DNA of 64,000 nt from Embiotoca jacksoni (lineage: Eukaryota; Chordata; Actinopteri; Embiotocidae): positions 62,001 to 126,000 of the forward strand of contig JAKOON010000012.1 of the NCBI GenBank assembly GCA_022577435.1, written 5' to 3'. The notes below the pieces were generated by a model. The model worked only from the letters and a program-made list of their open reading frames with translations. It was not told where the DNA came from and did not search any database. Position numbers and translations under genes: made by a program. This document shows positions 10,856 through 23,911 of the stretch, piece by piece; position 1 is the stretch's first letter, and the number at the start of each line of letters is the position of its first letter.

Positions 10856-12633
10856 TTAAAGATGCTGTAAAGTAGAAATGAAAATAAGTTTTAAGTTCAT
10901 CACACCACAGAAGTATGGGTTGTTAACTACCCATCCAAATTTGAATGAAAAAAACACCGACAAGTATATTAAAGTAGGCTTTGAAATGGTGAGAAAATCA
11001 TCAGTCTTCTCTGCTCTGAGACTGGGGGGGCGTGTCCTGAAGGAGCTGAAGCTCCGCCCACTCACTGGGAGGTGTTCAGTGTCCTGTAGGACAGTCCTGT
11101 GGCTGCAGTTCTTTTCCCCACTAAGCGGTCCGTCTGACATCCAACCTCTCGGTGACTTTATGCATGATGTCCCACTGGTCCTCTGTCTCTCTGCTGGATG
11201 GAGCAGCCTGCTTTGGGAAAACACAATAGAATCAGAATTTATTTGTCCAATGAGTGAAACATACAGATGCATATAAATGAAGCTTGTCCCCCTGAGCTGT
11301 AACACAGGAGTCAAACTGGACACCAGAGACAGAAGACAGTGAGTCTCCAACTACTTCTAACGCACCTGCATTACAATAGTGGAGATAATAAGAATGGAGG
11401 AGTTGATTTAGTTCTGTAACGACTGTAACATGAACAACGCTGCATTACATCACATGTTAATTCATGACATCACATGTTAATTCATTACATCACATGTTAA
11501 TTCATTACATCACGTTAATTCATGACATCACATGTTAATTCAAACTTTGAACCTGCTCAGGTTGAGACGAAAGTCTTTCTCTTTCACTGATGTCCCTCGT
11601 CCTCCTCCTCCTCCCTGTAGCCTCCTCCACATGTAGTTGGGCTCCTTTATCCCGACCGGTACCGGTACATGTAACAGAGAGGGTCGCTGATTGTATCGTT
11701 ACACCAGAGTACAAAATCAACAACCCTCATTAATCAGGAGGACTAGATCTCCTCTGGTCCATGTTTACCATCACCCCGACATGTAAAATACAGAGTTACA
11801 TATATTATAGTTCCTTATCGGAGCTATATTGACATGCCTAAAAAAATCTGCTGTTTTCAGAGCATTTTCCTCTGAACTCTGCTACAAACTCAATAGAAGC
11901 TAATTAGCACATTAGCTCCCATTTCATGAAGATAAAGTTATTCTACACCGAGTAAAATCACGTTAGCAGTTTGCACCGAGGACTAAATGTAGCAGAGTCA
12001 CTGTGGAAAAGTTATCTGGTATAATTATAACAAGCACACAGAACTTCCGCTGAGTGGTGGACTGCTGGCGGCGGCGGACGGTGCCGGTGCGACCGGAGGA
12101 CGAACGGCCGGGAGGGTGAAGCTCGGTTCGGCTCCGAGCTGCAGGAGAAGCCGTGTGTCCGTGAACTGCATCCGTCTCCGGTCCAAGTTAAAACTGTCCT
12201 CTGTGAAATGGTCCCTGCAGAGGCGGCTGTTGGTGTCGATCCTAACGTCTCCTTTAGCGAGGCTCTTCACGAAATCAATCCGCCTCTTTTTCCTTTCTTC
12301 ATCAGTAGGGAATTTAAATGGCGATGCGGCGCTGCTTTGGAGGTTCTTGCTTCCAGGAAAGATTCACTTGCGGGTGGAGGGAGACGTCCTGTAGCAGCCA
12401 GCTGATGGACAATAACAATCTGACTACGGCAGAGTGGGATGACCTCTTATGCAAATGAGCTCCAGGCTTTTATAGCCTTTCACCGTGAGAGGAGGAGCCA
12501 TGCAGAAGGTTATATAAACCGTCTGTGCGGTAGATCGGTGACGTACTGAAGCGACCTTTTAGCCCCGCCTAAAAAAACATGAGCTGAAGACTGATGAGAA
12601 ACTGTTTAAAGGTCGAACTTACAGCAACTTTAA
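10856..12633 (-). mobile_element. TTAA-flanked Kolobok-like element X2 (complete)
   Basis: Complete copy with TTAA at both ends (10856-10859 and 12630-12633). The inner termini are TTAAAGATGCTGTAA on the left and TTAAAGTTGCTGTAA on the complementary strand at the right. It carries a THAP relic, a 20-bp minisatellite of about five units (11441-11540), an octamer ATGCAAAT (12449-12456) and a TATA-like site downstream. It sits exactly at a TTAA that is intact in the hAT-like element of Y2 and Y3, so the insertion site is visible. It is almost identical to X4. Confidence 0.75.
12025..12363 (-). pseudogene. THAP-domain relic in X2 (CRDH retained)
   Basis: Same frame as in X1, but the CxxH pair is intact (CRDHFTEDSF). 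The first Cys pair and Trp are still missing, so it remains unlikely to bind zinc or DNA as a THAP domain. Confidence 0.6.
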
Positions 12634-12850
12634 CTCAAATAACTGCGTAACAAAATTGGATAAACAACCATTGAATTGCATATTATGACAAATAATGTAA
12701 CTAAAATCAGGTATAAACCTCTGAACTCTGTTAAACCCAAAATAATTCAGTTGTTAGATCTTAATAGTCTGTTTTAGTCCTTTACAGTTGTCAGTCAAAG
12801 TAGGTCTCATTTATATCTTTGGAAGTTCCTTAACGTTCAACAGTTCACCA

Positions 12851-13006
12851 TTAGTCTCTTCCAACGGATTTCCGGTTGTTTGTTTGAATCCAAAACAACT
12901 CTGAGATCTCGGAAAACAAAGTGCCAATAAAATTGGATCCTTTATATTTCTCGGTGACGATCCAGACAGGATAGCAGATGAAGCAGCTCGTAGTCACCTG
13001 ATGAAT
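12851..13006 (-). pseudogene. Truncated exon 2 of gene C
   Basis: The 3' part of C exon 2 is present down to its stop. The acceptor and everything upstream (exon 1, the lectin gene and its flanks) are replaced by spacer L at the junction GATGAAT|GTTTTGAACGG. The same junction occurs at 33293. Confidence 0.75.
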
Positions 13007-13750
13007 GTTTTGAACGGTTTTCTCTGTTGAATTTTACTTCTAAAATATACAGTTTTTTATTTCATCTAATCAGAACTCGATCAGTAATATGATTGTGTTA
13101 CATGTTGTTTTTCTGACCAATGAAGATTGAATAAATGTCTGAATTCAGGTAAGCTGACCAGCCTGGATGGACTGCCATTTAAAATTCAGACACAGAACAC
13201 ATCCACACGCTGATCTCCAACGACACCGATCAAACACAAATGTTTAAATATCTGCAGCAAATTAGTCCGTATTTATAGAATCATTCCCAATGTGCTCGGC
13301 AGCCTGGAAAAATCATGGTAATAAATGTAAAGATGAAAAGGATTTTTTTTTTCAACTCTTCAAATGTAATTGCTGCCAAAGTTACACTGTGTTGTTGTGC
13401 TTTAAAAAGGCATCATGCATTACAGAAATATGATTCTGCTACACAAAAGAGTGTAGGTGAAAAGCGTGAGAAATGTTTACTCTCCTTGCAGATAGAGGAA
13501 CGTCTGGACTTTTTAAAGTAAGTCTGAGTTGTGTACCAAGTTTAAAATACCAGTTTTAATCTTGATAGAGAAGCATGTGGTTTTTAGTTCTGTTTTGAAG
13601 TTGCGACAGTTGGTGTTTGCTGAGAAACTAATGCCCAGTTGTGAGGAGAAGTCTTATTTATAAATGGTTTGAACTCACGCAGTGTGTCTGCAGTATTTTC
13701 TCAGGCTGCTGCAGTTCATCAGTGCTGGAAGAAGCATTCAGGTCCTTTAC
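13007..13750. other. Spacer L of a lectin-less unit
   Basis: Homologous to 10115-10855 but not preceded by a lectin gene. No gene was seen. Confidence 0.6.
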
Positions 13751-15507
13751 TTAAAGATGCTGTAAAGTAGAAATGAAAATGAGTTTTAAGTTCATCACAC
13801 CACAGAAGTATGGGTTGTTAACTACCCATCCAAATTTGAATGAAAAAAAAACCGACAAGTATATTAAAGTAGGCTTTGAAATCGTGAGAAAATCAGCAGT
13901 CTTCTCTGCTCTGAGACTGGGGGGGCGTGTCCTGAAGGAGCTGAAGCTCCGCCCACTCACTGGGAGGTGTTCAGTGTCCTGTAGGACAGTCCTGTGGCTG
14001 CAGTTCTTTTCCCCACTAAGCGGTCCGTCTGACATCCAACCTCTCGGAGACTTTATGCATGATGTCCCACTGGTACTCTGTCTCTCTGCTGGATGGAGCA
14101 GCCTGCTTTGGGAAAACACAATAGAATCAGAATTTATTTGTCCAATGAGTGAAACATACAGATGCATATAAATGAAGCTTGTCCCCCTGAGCTGTAACAC
14201 AGGAGTCAAACTGGACACCAGAGGCAGCAGACAGTGAGTCTCCAACTACTTCTAACGCACCTGCATTACAATAGTGGAGATAATAAGAATGGAGGAGTTG
14301 ATTTAGTTCTGTAACGACTGTAACATGAACAACGCTGCATTACATCACATGTTAATTCATTACATCACATGTTAATTCATTATATCACGTCAATTCAAAC
14401 TTTGAACCTGCTCAGGTTGAGATGTAAGTCTTTCTCTTTCACTGATGTCCCTCCACCTCCTCGTCCTCCTCCTCCTCCTCCTCTTCTCTGCAGCCTCCTC
14501 CACATGTAGTTGGGCTCATTTACCCCGACCGGTACCGGTACATGTAACCGAGAGGGTCGTTGATTGTAACGTTACACCGGAGTCCAAAATCAACAACCCT
14601 CATTAATGGGGAGGACTAGATCTCCTCTGGTCCATGTTTACCATCACCCCGACATGTAAAATACAGAGTTACATATATTATAGTTCCTTATCGGAGCTTT
14701 ATTGACACGCGTAAAAAAAATCTGCTGTTTTCGGAGCATTTTCCTCTGAACTCTGCTACGAACTCAATAGAAGCTAATTAGCACATCAGCTCCCATTTCA
14801 TGAAAATAAAGTTATTCTACACCGAGTAAAATCACGTTAGCGGTTTGCACCGAGGACTAAATGTAGCAGAGTCACTGTGGAAAAGTTATCTGGTATAATT
14901 ACAACAAGCACACAGAACTTCCGCTGAGTGGTGGACTGCTGGCGGCGGTGGACGGTGCCGGTGCGACCGGAGGACGAACGGCCGGGAGGGTGAAGCTCGG
15001 TTCGGCTCCGAGCTGCAGGAGAAGCCGTGTGTCCGTGAACTGCATCCGTCTCCGGTCCAAGTTGAAACTGTCCTCTGTGAAACGGTCCCTGCAGAGGCGG
15101 CTGTTGGTGTCGATCCTAACGTCTCCTTTAGCGAGGCTCTTCACGAAATCAATCTGCCTCTTTTTCCTTTCTTCATCAGGAGGGAATTTAAATAGCGATG
15201 CGGCGCTGCTTTGGAGGTTCTTGCTTCCAGGAAAGATTCACTTGCGGGTGGAGGGAGACGTCCTGTAGCAGCCAGCTGATGGACAATAACAATCTGGCTA
15301 CGGCAGAGTGGGATGACCTCTTATGCAAATGAGCTCCAGGCTTTTATAGCGTTTCACCGTGAGAGGAGGAGCCATGCAGAAGGTTATATAAACCGTCTGT
15401 GCGGTAGATCGGTGACGTACTGAAGCGACCTTTTAGCCCCGCCTAAAAAAACCTGAGCTGAAGACGGATGAGAAACTGTTTAAAGGTCTAACTTACAGCA
15501 ACTTTAA
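13751..15507 (-). mobile_element. TTAA-flanked Kolobok-like element X3 (complete)
   Basis: TTAA at 13751-13754 and 15504-15507 with the same TTAAAG inverted termini. Its right 1.55 kb is the duplicate of X1. It has a 20-bp repeat of about three units (14338-14398). Confidence 0.75.
14899..15237 (-). pseudogene. THAP-domain relic in X3 (CRDR)
   Basis: As in X1, with the zinc His replaced by Arg. It has one further Ala-to-Thr change in the Ala/Pro-rich tail. Confidence 0.6.
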
Positions 15508-15724
15508 CTCAAATAACTGCGTAACAAAATTGGATAAACAACCATTGAATTGCATATTATGTCAAATAATGTAACTAAAATCAGGTATAAACCTCTGAAC
15601 TCTGTTAAACCCAAAATAATTCAGTTGTTAGATCTTAATAGTCTGTTTTAGTCCTTTACAGTTGTCAGTCAAAGTAGGTCTCATTTATATCTTTGGAAGT
15701 TCCTTAACGTTCAACAGTTCACCA

Positions 15725-16090
15725 TTAGTCTCTTCCAACGGACTTCCGGTTGTTTGTTTGAATCCAAAACAACTCTGAGATCTCAGAAAACAAAGTGCCA
15801 ATAAAATTGGATCCTTTATATTTCTCGGTGAAGATCCAGACAGGATAGCAGATGAAGCAGCTCGTAGTCACTTGATGAATCCCTAAAAAAAAAAAACAGC
15901 CTGTACACAAGTGTGCAGAACATCATCATATAGTCAGAGTTTCCTCTTTTTCCATCACATTAGATTTACACAAAACATTCACGACTTTAAACACTTGTGA
16001 CTAAATTATCTCGTTTTACCTCAATTTCAAACAATACACTTGGCAATCAACATACTTTTACAACATATACAGTAACTTTAACAAAAATTC

Positions 16091-16139
<49 letters not shown>

Positions 16140-16371
16140 ACACACAGAGTTACGTGCTTCATTCACAACATCCAAAATGTTGTTATCCTGGCTGGTTTTG
16201 CTTCGCTATGTTCCTCAAAGTAAATTACTCCCAATTCTCTGACACAAACTTAGTTAACAAGATAACCTCAGGTAGCAACTCACCTGGATAATCCACTTCA
16301 TTGAAGAAACGCCCGACGGAGTTCGTCCCGGTGAGAACTTCTCCCTCGACAGCTCCGCTGCAGCTCAGCAT
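15725..16371 (-). CDS. Candidate gene C, copy 2 (81 aa)
   Basis: Exon 1 is 16284-16371 and exon 2 is 15725-15882. Start, donor, acceptor and frame are as in copy 1. It lies in the recent duplication, so its conservation adds little independent evidence. Confidence 0.4.
16091..16147. repeat. (CA)n microsatellite
   Basis: A CA tract in the C intron, slightly shorter than the one at 2130. Confidence 0.93.
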
Positions 16372-17557
16372 GTAACTCACTTACAATACTGTTAAATTCA
16401 CTCGATATCTCTTGGGAATCTCAAAACATCTGACTTTGCTCCAAATCTTGTCTGCCTCCTGCACCTGTCTTAGCTGCGGGGTCTCCGGTAGGTGAGTGCG
16501 TGGTTCAGAGAGTGGGAGGGGGGGCTACGGGCTCTGCTACGTTCAGACCACCAGCTGGTTTGGTGAGACGTTTAGGGAACGTCTGTAAATTGGGAAACTG
16601 AATGTTACCCGGGTTACGTGAACAAGGGAGAACACGTGACCTCGACGGTGAAGAGCTTCCATCACCCTCAAATCCAGGACCCCCGGTGTACAGTGACCAC
16701 TGATCCTTTTTGATGACCAGGAAGAAAAATTAGTTCAAAACAGATTTTGACTTGATCAGCATTTTAGGTAACAGCACTGAAAAAGATATTCAAACATGAA
16801 ATCCCTCTTTGTAAAACACACAATATGTACTTGGCTGATAAATTGAACTTCCTGTTGTAATCTGGAGATTTGTTGGAGCTGATGTCGACGGTGTGATTGA
16901 TTAATGAGGTCCAAACGTGGTGAACATACTGAGACCAGATCTGTTCCTGCCTCATACTGATTGAACTTGTTATATCATCCTGAAGAATGCAGTTCATCCT
17001 GACTTTATCAAAACATACTGACATTTTTAATGAGAAGTTTTGAGAGAGATTAGAATAAAACAAGAAAACAAAAATATTGTTGTTCATTTTAACATTTTTA
17101 TTCAACATAACAGGATAAAAACATGCATTTGCTTCTAAATAGATATCTAACATTATCTGCTGCCTCAACGTGTGAAGACTTATTTACATCAGAATACAAA
17201 TGTTGAAGAAAACAGCTTTGGAAGCATTTTGTTGAGAAGTAATGCAGCGCCCTCTGTTGGCCAATCAGCTGCAACAGTGTTAAAAATTACACAGGAAACA
17301 CCTACTTTCTAATATATAAATTAACACATTATATCTGTGTTTGTTTTTATTTTTTCCAAATACGTACACAAAATACCTTAAACAAACAGCTGTTAAAAGT
17401 AGCACACTTTAATTTTACTTCTATGTTTTGGTTTTTACAAAAATATTAAATGTGATATTTCAAGAAATCTTTATATTTTGAAATTATGAAACCAGTTGGC
17501 ATTATCTTACATAAGATTAATCTTTGCAGACTATCAAGTTATCTTCTGAAGTTTGAC
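16372..17557 (-). other. 5' flank of C and 3' UTR of lec3
   Basis: Duplicate of 2418-3603. The minus-strand AATAAA is at 17097-17102. No further gene. Confidence 0.6.
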
Positions 17558-20500
17558 TCAAACAGACAAAGACTTCTGTTCACAGATCCAATTGTTCCTG
17601 TTGTTACATTTCACTGATTTCCATCCTTGAGTTTGGTGAGAAATTGCACAGTGACCATCAGTCGGGTTTTCTATCCAGGAGCTGAGGAAACAAAAAACAT
17701 CAGTTAGATCCAGAGTCAAGATTTTATCATTCAAAGTGTTTAGAAATGTGTGTCTTACCTGTTAGCCAGATCACTTCCATCGACCCACTTCCATTTTCTA
17801 CCATCAGCTTTCAGTCCAATCCAGTACCCTTCGTTTTCTGGACGGTCATAGCTGTTAACATGGACATGTGTCTGAGGACAACAGCTGAAAAGGGATCAGA
17901 GATATTTACTTACTTTAATAAACTCACTGTGACCAACAGACTCAGCGTGTGTTCAGATCTTCAGAAAATACATTTTCATTTTCAATATGCTGTCATTACC
18001 TTTTCTTCTGCATTATCTACAACCACCAAATCAGAACTCCTTGTTGTGCAGTTTTCTCGAGCTTCTTCCCAGGTTTTCCAATCGGTAGAATACGGATAGT
18101 TTAAAACCACATAGCAACTGGACTGTAACAGATCCCAGCCCGACTGACAAGATTTACACTTTCTTCCTGAAATAACAGAGATCAACTAATAATCAACTTT
18201 ACTGTCTCGTTATATCAAGATTCAATATATTTATAACTAATGGGATCCCAACATACCGCCATCTTTTCTGGGACAGTAGGCATCAATGCTCCACTGAGCT
18301 CGACTGATGTTGAGCTCATTCCCCTTTGCCATGTCCTTTATTTGATTTGTAAGGTTTCTCTTCTCCATCTCCAGCTTCTGGTTTTGTGTCTCCAGCTTCT
18401 GGTTTTGCATCGTGAGGTTCATCTTTTCTGCCGTGAGATTTATGACATTGCTCTCTAAGACAGCAAAGGCTCGTGTCAGGTTGTCAAACTGGACTTTCAG
18501 ATTGGTGTAGTCCTCCCTTAAATTGTTGTTGAGGTTTGTCAGGTTGCGATTCATTTCCAGAAGAGTATTTTCGTTGTTTTCCTGACTTAATGTAGCAACC
18601 GTAAAATGAAAAGTAGCTTCTTATGGGAAAGTAAGCAGTTTTTGTATTGTTCATTTTGCTTTTGTTATTTCATCACAGATCAAAGCTGCTTCCTTTTTGT
18701 TGTACTTCAGGTTTGCCAGCCTTTTGGGAGCTATAAGCTAAGATTGTGTTTTTTCTATTTCAGAGAACAACAAAAAAGCCGCAAAAAGACCAACACTCAC
18801 AATGTGTTAAGCCATCTTTCAATATTTCACAGCTTCCCCCATTGATTCACACAAAATTCGCTCAAAACAGTTTAACAATGTAGTTTTAAGTAAAAATGAC
18901 TTCAACAAAACTTAATGGTAAATATTTTGTGGACTTTTTTTTTTTTTTAGCCAATGATTTCGTGTTCTAAACTTTTCACTGTTACCAAGAAACCCAACAG
19001 CAGGTGTAGATTTTTTATTTGGCCTGATGTTTCCCAACATGGTGAATTACATGGCTATTATTAAGGCAAAATGTGCAATAATTGGTTACACAGTACTGAA
19101 AATATATATTGTATAAAAAAAAACCTGTGTTATACTATCTTCATACATTTGACCATGAATTATTGTGTCCAGTAATTCACTTTGTTCTTGACAGATTTAG
19201 AAAACTAAAAGCAGAAACTTATGGTATGTAAAACAATCTGATATCACATGATGGTAACAGAAGAAATATTATTCTATAAGGGTCTGCCTTGTGTCTAAGT
19301 TCGTGCATGGACTGTCTGTTTTACATACTTACTGTAGACACAGATTGCTATGATGCCCAACAGCAAAATGACACAGAAAGTCGCCAAGCAACAAGCCAAG
19401 AGCCGATAGTGGCGACGTCGTCCATCTGCTTTCTTGTCTGGCAGGAATCGGATAGACAAACATATAAATACGTGGCTTTAGAAGTCGGAGTTCATGAAAT
19501 AACGTGGGTAACCAAAGTTACAGTCTTTTTCAGTCCAACATTTCCTCTTTACCTTGCCATCGCCAAAGAAGGTATTTTAAACTTAGTAAGTTAGAAACAG
19601 GAAGTATAAAAACTTTTAAATCAGACTGTGAAAACCTCAAATTAACTTAAATTCAACATGAGATTGCATTTTTACACAAAACAATGTTTTGTAACAGAAA
19701 AACATGAGAAAGGAAACGCTTCATGACCATTATGTATTATTAATGTTCACGTGGGACACATAAAGGAAAGATTTACAATTTCTCAAATGTTTGATATCAA
19801 TTCTTTCAGACATTGTGCTACAGATGAACCAGGTTGTAGGCAGAAGTGGACATAGCCTCCATTCCTATGAGGCCAACCCAGTAATATCGACTAATATAAC
19901 GCTGTAATGTATTTAAGCGTCTCATTGTTTGTTTAGTTTTTTGCTGAGTAATCTGTCCTTCAGATATGATAAGAATTGATAGATGTTAAAAATATAGTCA
20001 TCAGTTGTCATTCAATTAAAGATGATAATCTTAAAAATATATATTTGTAAGAACATTTGTAAAACTCTTAAATCATGTTTTAATCGCATTTTGGGTTTCC
20101 AGTCGATAAGGGTTCACTAAAGTTTACAGATTGTGACCCGTCCAAACACATATTTTGGAGCTTGCCTGACAGAACTTTTACCAAATCAACTACTATACAA
20201 TCATACATTTTTGACTTTTCTAAAATGATTTCTGCTGATTTAAATAAACCAATTTATTACAAACAACAATTATTCCACAACGTGGCGGTCAGTCAGAAGT
20301 TTTACACGTGTTTGTTTGTTTGTTTGTTTGTTTGTTTGTTTGATTTCACAATGCCGATATCAGCACCAAATGTTCTCAGACTCACCTGTGTTTTGTTTTT
20401 GTGTTCTTTTACAACTTACCATTTGTGTCTGGACTTTGTTCGGTTGAGTTCTTTTTCACCTTCACTTCATCGTACACAGTTTCCTCTTTGTTTTTAGCTG

Positions 20501-20828
20501 AAAGGTTAAAAGTTTAAATAGTGTACAGTGGTTAAATATTAACAGTTCACTATAATCAACAATGAGATAAAAAAAAAAAACAACAACAACAAGAACAATG
20601 CCAAGCTGCTTGGTTTAGTTAGCTAAATATCTAACCTGCTCCTACACCAGTACAATAAATTAATATTTAATATGAGGAGGGTCACATAAACAAAGACTCT
20701 CTTCTGAAGCCAAAGTCTGAGAATATCTTTTCTAGTCGCTCTGTACTTTTAAAAGTTGATTTACCCTCCGGTCGGGATCGGTTCTTATTTTTGAATACAA
20801 CTGAAGCGTAGTTAACGTCCTCCGCCAT
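17558..20828 (-). CDS. lec3: type A receptor, duplicate of lec1 (337 aa, 7 exons)
   Basis: Coding exons are 20765-20828, 20420-20497, 19333-19437, 18257-18619, 18000-18166, 17759-17871 and 17558-17681. All splice sites, the ITIM VNYASV, ITSM TVYDEV, membrane anchor, six neck glycosylation sites and CTLD residues are the same as lec1; I see no coding difference. It is either a very young functional duplicate or an assembly duplicate of lec1. Confidence 0.86.
20309..20342. repeat. (TTTG)n microsatellite
   Basis: Same tract as in lec1, in lec3 intron 2. Confidence 0.9.
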
Positions 20829-21384
20829 CGCTACAACCTTTCTGTTGAGTCTATCTGACTTGTAGTCAAAGAAGTACCACTGTAATTGAGCCACAGAGAC
20901 TCACAAGAAGAGAAGTGGTTGTTTCCTCTGTTGAGGCGAATCTCACAGCCTTGAAATATATCAACTTCTGCTTTTCCTGAGAAAGTCATCTATATGCACA
21001 ACAGTCCGGATGTAAACTTCAAGCCAACACTGTGTTCCTGTTCCATAATCAGCTTGATATAAAATATATTATTACAATGAGTATATAACATGGTATAACA
21101 AGATTACTAATATGTAACTAGGACTTTGGATGTTTGCTTGGTTTTGTGTAAAACACCAATAACCAATTGAATTTACCCATCTGCTGTGTTGTGTTGTTTT
21201 TTTTTTTTCTCTGCATCATTACTCACATGGTCTCACACCTTTACTGCAGATTGCTTCAGTCTGAACTCTTTTGTGGCTGTCGATGCACGTATAAATGTTC
21301 CTGTAATACTGAGTATAGCAGTGTTAAGAGATACACTCACCTCACCCCAACACGTGGAGGCAGATGGCCGCCCATGTTGATGTT
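20829..21384 (-). promoter_or_regulatory. 5' flank of lec3
   Basis: Duplicate of the lec1 upstream region; presumed promoter and 5' UTR. It joins the lec4 3' flank directly. Confidence 0.45.
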
Positions 21385-21963
21385 ATATCATCATGAAGAA
21401 TGCAGTTCCTCCTGACTTCATCAAAACTTACTGACATTTTTAATGAGAATGTTTTGAGAGAATAAAAAAAAAAAAAGAAAACAGAAATATTGTTGTTCAT
21501 TTTAACATTTTTATTCAACATAACAGGATAAAAACATGCATTTTCTTCTAAATAGATATCTAACATTATCTGCTGCCTCAACGTGTGAAGACTTATTTAC
21601 ATCAGAATACAAATGGTGAAGAAAACAGCTTTGGAAGCATTTTGTTGAGAAGTAATGCAGCGCCCTCTGTTGGCCAATCAGCGGCAACAGTGTTAAAAAT
21701 TACAGACAAGAAACAAATATTTTGATATCTAAATTAATACATTATATATCTGGGCTTTTTTCCAAATATGTACACAAAGTACCAAAACAAACAGCTATTA
21801 AAAGTAACACACTTTAATTTTACTTCTAAGTTTTGGTTCTTATAAAAAATATTAAATGTGATATTACTAGAAATCTTTATATTTTGACATTATTAAGCCA
21901 GTTGGCATTATTTTACACGTAATTAATCCTTGCAAACTATCAGGTTATCTTCTGAAGTTTGAC
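21385..21963 (-). other. 3' UTR of lec4
   Basis: Duplicate of the lec2 3' UTR, with AATAAA (minus) at 21510-21515. Confidence 0.6.
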
Positions 21964-23911
21964 TCAAACAGACAAAGGCTTCTGTTCACAGATCCAATTG
22001 TTCCTGTTGTTACAGTTCACTGATTTCCATCCTTGTGTTTCGCGAGAAATTGCACAGTGACCATCAGTCGGGTTTTCAATCCAGGAGCTGAGGAAAACAA
22101 AAACATCAGTTGGATCAAGAGTCAAGATTTTATCATTTAAAGTGTTTAGAAATGTGTCTCTTACCTGTCAGCCAGATCACTTCCATCGACCCACTTCCAT
22201 TTTCCACCATCAGCTTTCAGTCCAATCCAGTACCCTTTGTTTCCTGAACTTCCCCCGCTGTTATCACTGACATATTTCTGAGGACAACAGAGGAAAAGGG
22301 ATCAGAGATATTTACTTAATTTAATAAACTCACTGTGACCAACAGACTCATTGTGTGTTCAGATCTTCAGAAAATACATTTTCATTTAATATATGCTGTC
22401 ATTACCTTTTCTTCTGAATTATCTACAACCACCAAATCAGAAATCCTTCTTTTGCAGTTTTCTCGAGCTTCTTCCCAGGTTTTCCGATCGGTAGAAGACT
22501 TGTAGTCCAAAACCACATAGCACCTGGACTGGAACAGATTCCAGCCCAGCTGACAAGATTTACACTGTCTTCCTGAAATAACAGAGATCAACTAATAAAC
22601 AACTTTACTGTCTCGTTATATCAGGATTCAATATTTTTGTAACTAATGGGATCCCAACATACCGGCACCTCTTTTGGGACAGAAGGCATCAATGATCCAC
22701 TGAGCTCGACTGATGGTGAGCTCATTCCTCTTTGCCATGTCCTTTATTTGATTTGTAAGGTTTCTCTTCTCCATCTCCAGCTCCTGGTTTTGTGTCTCCA
22801 GCTCCTGGTTTTGTGTCTCCAGCTCCTGGTTTTGTTTCTCCAGGTTCATCTTTTCTTCCGTCAGCTTGGCGTTGTTTTCAGAAATGACCGAGGTAACTTA
22901 AGGTCAAACGTACAGGAAGATAGTTGGCAGTGAGCTGATATTGGACAACTAATTAACAAAAATCAAACAACTTTGACTTAAACTGAAAGTCAGATAAAAT
23001 GCATTTTTGTTCAGAATTATTTCACAATAACGACATCGAAATATTTGTTTACTTTTGAGTTATACTTACAATATATTCGAAGGGCCACAATAACAAACAG
23101 TGTCAACCAACTCACTGTTATTGTTGGAAAAGAATGAGTGAAAGAGGGAGACTTCTTGTCTGAAAGAAAAAATGATTTATTTTTTATTTTTTAGCTGAAA
23201 TAAATCAACACGAAACATTAAAACAATTAAATATGCTTTTATAAAATTTGTGCAGTAAATTGTGAAAATAACCTGCAGTGGCTGGTTTTTGGTCCACAAT
23301 GCATACTGCTGCATTTACATTCCTGCCTTTCTCAAGTTTGTCTGAAACCATTCAGAACAAACGCAAGTACTTAAGTAATGACAGTGAATTAGCCCAATCA
23401 CTCCCGATATGAAAATTGGAAAAATAATAATGCAAGATAGAAAAAAGAAAAAAGGTAAAACAAAGTTAAATAAAAGAAATGGCAAAAATTATTCATTTAA
23501 AATACCAATTTACACTTTTATCTTGATGAAGTAATAACATACCTGAGGTGGCTGCAATTTTGTCCACAGTACAAACTGCTGCATTTTCATAGTCACCTTC
23601 CTCAAGTTTCTCTGAAAGAAATCAAACAAAACTTCTCAAAGATCTGCAGTAAATTAAACATTATTTCCAGAATCAGCAGACTGAGAAAATCATGATACAA
23701 ATTAAAACATAAAGTCAATCGTGACATCTGAAATTAATTTGACCAAAGTGTCGTTATGTTCATCATTATGAAAATGAATAAAATAAGATTCTGCTTCACA
23801 AAAGATGAGACGCTTGTGAAGTTTGAATCTGTCAGAAAGCATCCTACCTGCAGAGAAAGAAACATTTGGATTTCTAAAATTGACCGTCAGCGTCTGTGTT
23901 TTTCTGTTCAT
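21964..23911 (-). CDS. lec4: type B receptor, duplicate of lec2 (309 aa, 8 exons)
   Basis: Coding exons are 23848-23911, 23543-23611, 23273-23341, 23070-23159, 22663-22896, 22406-22572, 22165-22277 and 21964-22087. It keeps the same duplicated tail exon, membrane Arg, three-heptad neck and calcium-site-free CTLD as lec2. The only change noted in the block is one extra A in the non-coding 3' flank. Confidence 0.85.

Larger units (their letters stand above)
1..12957. repeat. 13.95-kb segmental duplication, copy 1
   Basis: This block matches 13957-26912 almost base for base at a constant offset of 13954-13956. It holds X1, gene C, lec1, lec2 and X2. The lec1/lec3 and lec2/lec4 exons read the same in both copies. 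Visible differences are few: a g/a change near 5770, one extra A near 7890, a t/c change near 1787 and a shorter (CA)n tract. The match ends inside exon 2 of C, where copy 1 runs into a truncated unit and copy 2 continues normally. Copy 1 extends left beyond the window. Confidence 0.93.

Noticed and set aside
13315..13521. Plus-strand frame in spacer L with a possible 26-bp mini-exon between an AG and GTAAGT
   Set aside because: No neighbouring exon continues it on the plus strand, and the frame changes with the length of a poly-T tract between copies.
13751..14245. 164-codon minus frame and overlapping 132-codon plus frame in the X elements
   Set aside because: Both strands are open over the same bases in a low-stop repeat. 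X5 and X6 carry frameshifts, and neither frame resembles a transposase.
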